The notes under the pieces were generated by a model. It did not search any database, had not been told where the DNA came from, and saw nothing but the letters and a program-made list of their open reading frames with translations. Shown here one piece after another: positions 1 through 6,535 of a stretch of DNA of 7,879 nucleotides. A program made the position numbers and the translations under genes. The stretch comes from Lawsonibacter sp. Lineage in GTDB: Bacteria; Bacillota; Clostridia; Oscillospirales; Oscillospiraceae. The stretch is from contig JAAWNI010000101.1 in assembly GCA_022798855.1 (NCBI GenBank), positions 1 through 7,879 of the forward strand. Direction: 5' to 3'. Each line of letters opens with the position of its first letter. Position 1 is the first letter of the stretch.

Positions 1-70
1 TACTAATCTGTACTTCAATATCCACCGGGATACCACAGCGTTCATCAATACTTCTTGGAGGTTTGAAATC
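1..70 (+). other. Short upstream leader, possible tail of a preceding gene
   Basis: These bases precede the kinase start and contain its ribosome binding site, GGAGG at 57-61, nine bases before the ATG at 71. No convincing -35/-10 promoter pair is visible. One frame is open from base 3 to a TGA at 72-74, which would overlap the kinase start as ATGA, a common arrangement in translationally coupled operons. The kinase's own frame is also open to the window edge. With so few codons I cannot tell which, if either, is coding. The region therefore fits an operon continuing from the left, but does not prove it. Confidence 0.3.
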
Positions 71-2773
71 ATGAATGAAAAATATCCCCTTGCACTGCCG
101 GAGGGCACCGTTTTAGCCGGGCAGTATATTGTTGAAAGGGTTCTTGGTCAGGGCGGCTTTGGCATAACCTACGAAGCGAAGGACCACAAAACCGGGGAAC
201 GGGTCGCCGTAAAGGAATTTTTCCCAGACGCCATGGCGACGCGCACCGATCAGACCACCGTTATGCCCTTTTCCGGCGAAAAGGGCGAAAATTATGTCTA
301 CGGAAGGACCTGCTTCCTCCAGGAGGCGGAAACCCTCGCCAAATTCATTGGAAATGAGAATATCGTCCGGATACACAGCTATTTCGAGGAAAACGGAACG
401 GCCTATTTTGTGATGGATTTTATTGAGGGGACCAGCTTTGACGAGTACCTGAAAGAAAAAGGCGGAAAAGTCTCCTATGAGGAGGCCGCTGAAATCCTGA
501 TTCCGGTCATGGACGCCCTCAGCGTGGTGCACAGCAAGGGCATTGTCCACCGGGACGTCACGCCGGACAACATCTACATCACGAATGAGGGGGTCGTGAA
601 GCTCCTGGACTTCGGCGCGGCGCGCTACAGCCTGGGCGACCAGAGCCGGAGCCTGGACATCATCCTGAAGCACGGCTTCGCCCCCAAGGAGCAGTACACC
701 CGCCGGGGGAAGCAGGGCCCCTACACGGACATCTACGCCCTGGGCGCCACCTTCTACTTTGCCCTTACCGGAAAGCGGCCCCCGGACTCGGTGGAGCGGA
801 TGGACGAGGACGATTTGGTGCCGCCCAGCTCCCTGGGGGTGCGGCTCAGCGCTCCGGCGGAGAACGCGATCCTGAAAGCGCTGAGCGTGCAGCCGGCGGA
901 CCGGTTCCAGGATATGATGTCCTTTAAGGGCGCGCTGCTGAATTCACAGCCGTCTTTGGCGGCGGTCGGGAGCCAGCCCGCCGTGGTTCAAACCTATTTC
1001 ACCGCCCCGGACCAGTCCAGCATCCCCCGCTCCGGGCCTGCGGCGGGCCCCGCTCCGGCGCCCGGGCAGGACAACGACCTCCAGGACCTGGCCGCCACCA
1101 TGAAGACCGCCGGCAAGCTGGCCAGCAGGCTGGCGGGGAAGATGGCCGGGAAGATGGCGGAGAAGACGGCGGAGACTGCCGGCATCATGGCCGGAACGGC
1201 GGGAAAGATGTCTGAGATTATGGCCGCGAAAAAGGCGGAGACCGCCGAAAAGCTGGCCGCGAAGATGGCGGAGCGGGAAGCTGAAAAGGCCGCCAAGGCG
1301 GCGGAAGAAGCGGCCCGGCGGGCGGCCGAGGAAGCGGCCCGGCAGGAAGCGGAGCGGGCAGCCGCAGAAGCGGCCCAGCAGGCAGGCATGGATGCGGTGG
1401 GCCGCACGGCGGAGGGCTCGGAGATTGCTCCAGGGGAGGCCCCGGGCGGAGATACGGCCGAGCGGACCGTGGGCTCCTTGTCCGGTGGCGCCGCTGGAAC
1501 CGTGGCCGGGAGCTCCCCCGCCAAGAAGGGGATAAACAAGAAAATCCTGATTCCGGTGGCAGCGGCGGCGGTGGTTTTGCTGGGCGTGTTCGCCCTCAAG
1601 CCCGGCGGAGGGGATAAGGACCCCGCGCCCAACAAAAACGGGTCCTCTGCCAGCACGGGGACTACCGTCAACCAGCCGTCCACGAATCAGCCGTCCATCG
1701 GTTCCCAGGGGAGTGCGCCTGACGAGTCCACCACGCCGGACAAATCCACCACACCGGACAAATCCAGCTCCTCCAAAAATCCGACAGGAGATTTTACTGT
1801 GGTTGGCAATCAAACCGGAAATATCATGAACGACGGACTGATCGCGGTTGATTCCGGTAAGCTTGCCTACTGGCTCTCGGATAACAACGGCAGCCTATAT
1901 TCCGCGCTCGAAGGAAGATACCTTACCCAATATGACGGCATGAAACACTTTGATATGTCAGCGGATGGCGGAAAGCTGTATTACCGCCGCGGCTATACTG
2001 TATATGCGTATAATCCAAAGACGCAGGAGGTCGAAGACGTCCCTTATCTGACAGAAGAGTTTAAAAACCAGGTAACCCGTCTGTTCCTGACCAAGGACTA
2101 TTATGTTATCGCCAAAAAAAACAGCGACAAGAATGTGATTGTATGTGCCGTTTCAAGGAGTGATGGCCAGACGTTTGAGATTGTTACGCTTGATGACAAA
2201 AATATGTTCACGATATCCAACGACGGATGGATCTATTACATAAACAGCAGCGGTTCAAAAATCTACAGATCCAAGCTGACCTCGGGAACAGGCGAGGCGC
2301 TTGTGAAAAGTTCCGAATTGGCATGCAAATTCCCCGTTGTGGCGGAAGATTATTTGTATTTCTTCGCCTATGACAAATCGGACAAGAGCAATTACAATAT
2401 TATCAGGATTGACCGGAATACCGGCAGCCAGGATTCTATTGTTGGTTGGAATATCAGCTCCCAGACAAACCTAAAGCTTGTATCGCCCGACGCCATTGGC
2501 ATAAATGTCAACTATAAAACGCAGGATATTTTCTTCTACCTTGCTGAGACGGAATCGTCCAATTCTTCCCTGTTTAAAATAAAGCCCTATGCTGACGGAA
2601 CATTCGAATGTGAGCAGCTTACTAAAAATTCTTACGCGCCAAATATCCTGTATTACAAGGACGGCAGCTATGAGTTAAATTATCTTAGCTGGGATTATGA
2701 CCGGTCGGGTTACAAGCTTGTTTATCGGTCCTATGACAAAGATGGAAACCAAATCAAAAACAACAACAATTAG
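71..2773 (+). CDS. Transmembrane eukaryotic-like Ser/Thr protein kinase with extracytoplasmic propeller-like domain
   Basis: A 900-residue membrane kinase expected to phosphorylate Ser/Thr on itself and cytoplasmic partners. The kinase domain spans about residues 18-290: glycine loop GQGGFG at 26-31, ATP-binding lysine K48 in VAVK, probable helix-C glutamate E85, catalytic loop HRDVTPDN with D162 and N167, and DFG at 180-182. The lysine usual two residues after the catalytic Asp (HRDLKPEN) is T164. Residues 343-437 form a long Ala/Lys/Glu-rich helical stretch. One membrane segment lies at about 492-509 and is followed by a Ser/Thr/Pro linker containing STTPDK twice. Residues 575-890 repeat aromatic beta-strand patterns such as GKLYY, GWIYYI and YLYFF, resembling DUF5050 or beta-propeller sensor modules; no PASTA repeats are seen. 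GGAGG at 57-61 supports this ATG. The gene heads an FHA/PP2C/protease operon. Its 3' third is clearly more AT-rich. The kinase call is firm; the ligand is unknown. Confidence 0.93.
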   Translation: MNEKYPLALPEGTVLAGQYIVERVLGQGGFGITYEAKDHKTGERVAVKEFFPDAMATRTDQTTVMPFSGEKGENYVYGRTCFLQEAETLAKFIGNENIVRIHSYFEENGTAYFVMDFIEGTSFDEYLKEKGGKVSYEEAAEILIPVMDALSVVHSKGIVHRDVTPDNIYITNEGVVKLLDFGAARYSLGDQSRSLDIILKHGFAPKEQYTRRGKQGPYTDIYALGATFYFALTGKRPPDSVERMDEDDLVPPSSLGVRLSAPAENAILKALSVQPADRFQDMMSFKGALLNSQPSLAAVGSQPAVVQTYFTAPDQSSIPRSGPAAGPAPAPGQDNDLQDLAATMKTAGKLASRLAGKMAGKMAEKTAETAGIMAGTAGKMSEIMAAKKAETAEKLAAKMAEREAEKAAKAAEEAARRAAEEAARQEAERAAAEAAQQAGMDAVGRTAEGSEIAPGEAPGGDTAERTVGSLSGGAAGTVAGSSPAKKGINKKILIPVAAAAVVLLGVFALKPGGGDKDPAPNKNGSSASTGTTVNQPSTNQPSIGSQGSAPDESTTPDKSTTPDKSSSSKNPTGDFTVVGNQTGNIMNDGLIAVDSGKLAYWLSDNNGSLYSALEGRYLTQYDGMKHFDMSADGGKLYYRRGYTVYAYNPKTQEVEDVPYLTEEFKNQVTRLFLTKDYYVIAKKNSDKNVIVCAVSRSDGQTFEIVTLDDKNMFTISNDGWIYYINSSGSKIYRSKLTSGTGEALVKSSELACKFPVVAEDYLYFFAYDKSDKSNYNIIRIDRNTGSQDSIVGWNISSQTNLKLVSPDAIGINVNYKTQDIFFYLAETESSNSSLFKIKPYADGTFECEQLTKNSYAPNILYYKDGSYELNYLSWDYDRSGYKLVYRSYDKDGNQIKNNNN
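1727..1762 (+). repeat. Two-copy 18-bp tandem repeat in the kinase linker
   Basis: Two adjacent 18-base units (1727-1744 and 1745-1762) differ by one base and encode STTPDK twice (residues 553-564). They lie in the extracytoplasmic Ser/Thr/Pro-rich linker between the membrane segment and the propeller-like domain. Such short repeats usually act as a flexible spacer and can change copy number by replication slippage without breaking the frame. Confidence 0.8.
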
Positions 2774-2785
2774 GAGGAAAACAAA

Positions 2786-3349
2786 ATGGCACTGACAGAA
2801 TGCGCGAATGGACACCTGTACGACTCAGCCCAATACCCCACCTGCCCCTACTGCGGCGGAAACATGAACCGGATGGAGTTCAGCGCTGCGCCGGACCCCG
2901 GAGTGGGCAAGACGGTAGGCGTTGCGCCCAGCGCCCCGGCCCCTCAGCCGGACACCGGAAAGACGGTGGCCGTATTCCAGAAGAGCTTTTCCAGGGAGCC
3001 CGTTACCGGCTGGCTGGTGTGCATCGAGGGGGCGGAGAAGGGGAAGGACTACCGCATCGCCGCCAAGAACAACTCCATCGGCCGGGGCGAGAACGCGGAC
3101 ATCTGCATCAAGGACCCGGCTGTCTCCCGGGAGAACCACGCCCGGCTCTCCTACGACGGCAAACACAACAAGTTCTATCTGATCCCCGCCGACAGCACCA
3201 ACAACATCTACATCAACGACGAGCCCATCTTTGTCCCCACGCTGCTCCAGAAGGGGGACGTCATTGAGCTGGGGGAGAGCAAATTCATTTTCATTCCCTT
3301 CTGCGACGAGGCTTTCAGCTGGCAGAAGGACGAGAAACAGGGCGGATGA
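2786..3349 (+). CDS. Zinc-ribbon and FHA domain phosphothreonine-binding adaptor
   Basis: A 187-residue soluble protein expected to bind phosphothreonine peptides, most likely on the kinase encoded just upstream or on itself. The N-terminus has a probable zinc-binding CHCC knuckle: C6, H10, then CPYC at C20 and C23. A Pro/Ala-rich linker follows with two near-identical motifs, GKTVGV (41-46) and GKTVAV (58-63). The FHA domain covers about 76-172, with the diagnostic IGRG at 98-101, SRENH at 114-118 and STNNIYIN at 137-144. SRENH is one residue longer than the usual SRxH spacing. There is no signal peptide or membrane segment. The kinase stop codon TAG is embedded in the Shine-Dalgarno sequence (AGGAGG, 2772-2777), eight bases before this ATG, so translation is probably coupled. 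The family is common beside clostridial kinases; the exact partner is inferred. Confidence 0.9.
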   Translation: MALTECANGHLYDSAQYPTCPYCGGNMNRMEFSAAPDPGVGKTVGVAPSAPAPQPDTGKTVAVFQKSFSREPVTGWLVCIEGAEKGKDYRIAAKNNSIGRGENADICIKDPAVSRENHARLSYDGKHNKFYLIPADSTNNIYINDEPIFVPTLLQKGDVIELGESKFIFIPFCDEAFSWQKDEKQGG

Positions 3350-3350
3350 T

Positions 3351-4190
3351 ATGTCACTTTTAAAGATCGCACAGCAAAAAATCGGAAAAAGGTTCCTGCC
3401 CGCTGAGGCAGCCCCGCCCGAGGAGGAGCGGCCCGGCTACCGGGCCGCCAACCTCCAGGGGCTGGGCGCCCGGACGGGGCAGGAGGACTCCTTCACGGTG
3501 GCCGGCGCCTTCGACGCCGCCATAGTCCAGGAGAAGGGGCTCTTCTTCGCGGTATGCGACGGCATGGGCGGCATGAAGGACGGCCGGCTGGCCAGCGAGA
3601 CGGCCATCCAGAGCCTGCGCCAGTCCTTCCAGGCCATGGACCGGAGCCAGGACCTGGCCCCCCAGCTGGAGCGGAGCGTATTCCAGGCTTCCGCCCAGGT
3701 GGAGGCCCTGATCGGCGGGGACGGCGGAAGCACTGTGGTAACGGGCATCCTGTATCAGGACCGCCTGTACTACGCCAGCGTAGGCGACAGCTTCCTCTAC
3801 CTTCTGCGGGGCGGGAGCCTGCTCAGGCTGAACGCCGAGCAAAACCTCCTCCACCAGAAGTACCTGGAGTCCATCCGGGCCGGGAATATGGACCCGCTGC
3901 CCCTCCAGGGCCTGCCCAACGGGGCGGCTTTGACGGGGTTCTTAGGCATGCCGGGCCTGGACGAGGTGGATTGCAGCGTCCTCCCCCTCCCCATAGACGG
4001 GGGGGACGTGCTGCTGGCCTGCTCCGACGGGGTGGGCGGCGTGCTCAGCCCGGAGGAGGTCGCCAAAGCCTTGCAGATGCCTACGCCGGAGGAGATGTGC
4101 GCCAGCCTGGACGCGATGATCGCATCGTATAACAGGCCGCATCAGGACAACTACACGGCAATCGTAATTCAGTGTGTTTCGCAATCCTAA
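3351..4190 (+). CDS. PP2C-family Ser/Thr protein phosphatase (first copy)
   Basis: A 279-residue metal-dependent phosphatase expected to remove phosphate from targets of the operon's kinase in the cytoplasm. The metal-coordinating PP2C signatures are in order: RTGQED at 41-46 (D46; the usual Asn of RxxNED is Gln), CDGMGG at 69-74 (D70), GST at 126-128, SVGDS at 143-147, CSDGVGG at 224-230 (D226) and DNY at 266-268 (D266). All core aspartates are present, so activity is likely. The reading frame is open further upstream, to an ATG at 3231, but that would overlap the FHA gene by over 100 bases. The ATG at 3351, one base after the FHA stop, is the sensible start and implies translational coupling; only a weak GGCGG precedes it. 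No membrane segment is visible; a short basic N-terminus precedes the catalytic domain. Confidence 0.9.
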   Translation: MSLLKIAQQKIGKRFLPAEAAPPEEERPGYRAANLQGLGARTGQEDSFTVAGAFDAAIVQEKGLFFAVCDGMGGMKDGRLASETAIQSLRQSFQAMDRSQDLAPQLERSVFQASAQVEALIGGDGGSTVVTGILYQDRLYYASVGDSFLYLLRGGSLLRLNAEQNLLHQKYLESIRAGNMDPLPLQGLPNGAALTGFLGMPGLDEVDCSVLPLPIDGGDVLLACSDGVGGVLSPEEVAKALQMPTPEEMCASLDAMIASYNRPHQDNYTAIVIQCVSQS

Positions 4191-4212
4191 AAAATAGACA
4201 GGAGTGGTAAAT

Positions 4213-5742
4213 ATGAGGAGATTTATGGAGAAAGCAAAGACAGCCTTTTTGGCGCTGGTTCTGTTCAGTTTGGGGGCCGGGCTGTGCTCCGCTCCGGCGT
4301 ATGCCTCGGGCAGCAAAAAGTATAATGAAGCGAAAAACGGTGTTGTTTCCATCCAGTTTTTTTTGAAAAATCCCGCTTTCTACGCAGTTATAGGTAATCA
4401 ATATCACAAGGTGGAAGATATCAACAACGGCAACGACACGGAAATGAGCAGCGGCACCGGTTTCTTTGTGGGAGAGTCGGGCAAGGAACCCTCCTACATT
4501 GTTACGAACCACCATGTCGTAGCTAACTTTATTGACGCCGACGAAGGCGGAACCTTCATCTATCCTACAAATAAGGTCTATACTATTAAGGGGCAAAAAG
4601 TTCCCCAGGTGATCGGCGCTACAAGCTGTGAATTGAGAGTATATTATGACGACAATGATTATGATGTAGCCTATGTGGACTGCTATGGGGATCAAGATAA
4701 GGTCGATCTGGCGGTCCTGAGACTGCGGAACCCCACCGACAAGAGAGTCCCCCTGCAAGTCCAGGTTCCGACGGAGGAAATGACTGGAGACACCGTATAT
4801 ACCTTAGGCTTCCCGGGCATCGCGAATAATGTCCTCACTGGCGCAAGCAGCTATAGTGTTGATGATATTACGGTGAATAAGGGGACTATTTCAAAATTCG
4901 TGGCCAACGACAAGGGCGTCGAGCGCATCCAGACTGACGCTGTCTTCTCGCCGGGCAATTCCGGTGGCCCACTGGTTACGGACGACGGTTATGTGGTCGG
5001 CATCAATACAAATCATGTAGAGAATGGGTCAGCAATCGCCTATTATTCCATCAATTCCAGCGAGCTGGTCAGGTTCTTGGACAAGAACGACATTCCCTAT
5101 GAGACAGCCGGGCAGGGCGGTGGCAGCAGCTCCAACATCGGGGACGGCAGCAGCTCCAACATCGGGGACGGCAGCAGCTCCAACATCGGGGACGGCAGCG
5201 GCCCCATCATCGTGGACAACGATAAGGACACTGACGGCGGCCTTCCGATCATTCCCATTGCCGCCGGGGCGGTAATTGTTGTGATCGCGGCGGTTGTGGT
5301 GCTGTCTAAAAAGAAAAAGCCCGCCCCTGCCGCCGTGGGCGCTTCCGCTCCGCAGGCCCCCGCCGCTGGAAAGGGATTCCTCGCCGGCAAGGCCAAGGCC
5401 GCTCCGGCCCAAACCGCTCAGCGGGCCTTTATCCGCTCCCTGGCCCCCCAGCACAACGGCCTGGCGCTGGTGGTCAAGGACACGCCCATTTTGATCGGCC
5501 GGGACCCCAGCAGCTGCAAGCTGGTATACGCGGAGGGCACCGCCGGCGTCAGCGGACAGCACTGCTCCATCTCCTACGACGCGGCGTCGGGCGATTTTAT
5601 CGTCACCGACCTGCGCTCCACCTATGGCACGTTCCTGATGAACGGGCAGAGACTGAACGCGAACACGCCCTGCCGCATCAAGCCCGGAAACGGGTTCTAT
5701 GTGGGCGACAAGGCGAACGGAATCCGCGTGGAACTGGGGTAA
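4213..5742 (+). CDS. Membrane-anchored trypsin/HtrA-like serine protease with cytoplasmic FHA domain
   Basis: A 509-residue fusion that appears to link phospho-signalling inside the cell to proteolysis outside it. Residues 1-31 form a signal peptide with probable cleavage after AYA. The protease domain (about 38-295) has the triad H101 (TNHHVV), D165 (VDLAVLRL) and S250 (PGNSGGPL). Three SSSNIGDG repeats make a spacer (about 304-327). One membrane helix follows at 344-365, ending in KKKK (366-369), a positive-inside stop-transfer signal, then an Ala/Pro linker. The C-terminal FHA domain (about 415-507) has IGRD at 428-431, SGQH at 447-450 and STYGTFLMNG at 469-478. The ATG at 4213 is chosen over a GTG at 4204 because GGAG at 4201-4204 sits eight bases before it and overlaps that GTG. 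No PDZ domain is seen, unlike classic HtrA. Substrate and trigger are unknown. Confidence 0.92.
   Translation: MRRFMEKAKTAFLALVLFSLGAGLCSAPAYASGSKKYNEAKNGVVSIQFFLKNPAFYAVIGNQYHKVEDINNGNDTEMSSGTGFFVGESGKEPSYIVTNHHVVANFIDADEGGTFIYPTNKVYTIKGQKVPQVIGATSCELRVYYDDNDYDVAYVDCYGDQDKVDLAVLRLRNPTDKRVPLQVQVPTEEMTGDTVYTLGFPGIANNVLTGASSYSVDDITVNKGTISKFVANDKGVERIQTDAVFSPGNSGGPLVTDDGYVVGINTNHVENGSAIAYYSINSSELVRFLDKNDIPYETAGQGGGSSSNIGDGSSSNIGDGSSSNIGDGSGPIIVDNDKDTDGGLPIIPIAAGAVIVVIAAVVVLSKKKKPAPAAVGASAPQAPAAGKGFLAGKAKAAPAQTAQRAFIRSLAPQHNGLALVVKDTPILIGRDPSSCKLVYAEGTAGVSGQHCSISYDAASGDFIVTDLRSTYGTFLMNGQRLNANTPCRIKPGNGFYVGDKANGIRVELG
5122..5193 (+). repeat. Three perfect 24-bp tandem repeats in the protease linker
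   Basis: Three identical 24-base units (5122-5145, 5146-5169, 5170-5193) are followed by a partial unit, GGCAGC, at 5194-5199. They encode a Gly/Ser/Asn/Asp-rich octapeptide repeat (GSSSNIGD in this phase) between the extracytoplasmic protease and the membrane helix. Perfect identity at the DNA level, including third codon positions, points to recent expansion or slippage. The unit length keeps the frame, so copy number could vary between strains and change the protease's distance from the membrane. Confidence 0.95.
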
Positions 5743-5745
5743 GCC

Positions 5746-6468
5746 GTGGTTTTTGATACTTATGAATTCACCAGCCGGGGCGGCCGCTCCTACAACGAGG
5801 ATTCCGCCGGCTCCCGGACAGACGGCGAACATGGGATTTTTGTGGTCGCCGACGGCCTTGGCGGACACTCCTTTGGAGAGCTGGCTTCCGCCGCCGTCCG
5901 GGACGCCCTTCTGGATGGCTTCCCCTGCCGGGACGGCGACCCCGCCCAGTGGCTTGAGGCACAGATCGCCGAAGCGAATCAGCGCGTGCTCCAGTTACAG
6001 CAGGAGAAAAACGCGGTGATGAAAAGCACGGCCGCCGCCCTCTATGTCATGGGGAGCAGGGCGATCTGGGCCCACGCGGGGGATTCCCGCCTGTACTATA
6101 TCCACGAGGGCCGGATCACTGCCTGCACCGAGGACCACTCCGTGGCCTATAAAAAGTATAAGGCGGGGGAGATTACAAAAAGGGAGATCGCCTTCGACGA
6201 GGACCAGTCCAGGCTGCTCCGGTCCATCGGAGGGGTGGACCACAATGAGCCCACCATCCGCGTGTATGAGGAATTTCTGTCGCCGGGCGACGCCTTCCTC
6301 CTGTGTTCAGACGGCGCCTGGGAGTTCCTGGACGACGAGGAGATCGTGATCGACCTCTTGAAGTCCACCTGCGCGAAGCAGTGGACGGAGTACCTCTTAT
6401 TGCGCATGATGGAGCGGATTAAAGGCGGAAATGATAATTTGACATTGTTGACGGTCAAACTGATGTAG
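5746..6468 (+). CDS. PP2C-family Ser/Thr protein phosphatase (second copy)
   Basis: A 240-residue compact PP2C phosphatase, close to the minimal size of bacterial stand-alone enzymes. The motifs are near canonical: RSYNED at 14-19 (D19), VADGLGGHS at 34-42 (D36, G37), KSTAAA at 93-98 in the place of the usual GTT, HAGDSRLY at 110-117 (D113), EDH at 129-131, CSDGAWE at 187-193 (D189) and GNDNLT at 228-233 (D230, N231). The start is a GTG three bases after the protease stop, with GGGG at 5736-5739 inside the preceding gene as its likely ribosome binding site, so it is probably translated by coupling. It is the last gene before the terminator. It differs markedly in sequence from the first PP2C in this operon, so the two may act on different substrates (inference). 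Confidence 0.92.
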   Translation: MVFDTYEFTSRGGRSYNEDSAGSRTDGEHGIFVVADGLGGHSFGELASAAVRDALLDGFPCRDGDPAQWLEAQIAEANQRVLQLQQEKNAVMKSTAAALYVMGSRAIWAHAGDSRLYYIHEGRITACTEDHSVAYKKYKAGEITKREIAFDEDQSRLLRSIGGVDHNEPTIRVYEEFLSPGDAFLLCSDGAWEFLDDEEIVIDLLKSTCAKQWTEYLLLRMMERIKGGNDNLTLLTVKLM

Positions 6469-6490
6469 CCCGCGCCCTCCCGCAAAATTT

Positions 6491-6528
6491 ACCACACACC
6501 AGGCTTCCGGGCCTGGTGTGTGGTTTTT
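6491..6528 (+). terminator. Strong intrinsic terminator ending the kinase-protease operon
   Basis: A perfect 14-bp stem (ACCACACACCAGGC at 6491-6504 with its complement at 6511-6524) closes a six-base loop TTCCGG and is followed by a short T run to 6528. It starts 22 bases after the stop of the last operon gene. The AraC-type gene converges on it and ends at 6536, so the same hairpin may also stop transcription from the other strand, although the T tract there (AAATTTT) is weaker. Confidence 0.93.
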
Positions 6529-6535
6529 CCAAAAG

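Noticed and set aside
944..1813. Long open frame on the minus strand opposite the kinase linker (289 codons), with a second overlapping frame at 994-1683
   Set aside because: Both lie opposite a GC-rich, Ala-rich coding repeat that lacks stops on the other strand. Their products are Arg/Gly/Pro-rich with no domain pattern, and the kinase frame is clearly the real one.
3231..3350. Upstream extension of the first PP2C gene to an ATG at 3231
   Set aside because: It would overlap the FHA gene by over 100 bases and adds an Arg/Ser-rich, non-conserved stretch. The ATG at 3351, just after the FHA stop, fits operon coupling.
5029..5868. 279-codon frame on the minus strand opposite the protease tail
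   Set aside because: It mirrors the 24-bp repeats and the Ala/Pro linker of the protease-FHA gene; the plus-strand protein has clear TM and FHA motifs.
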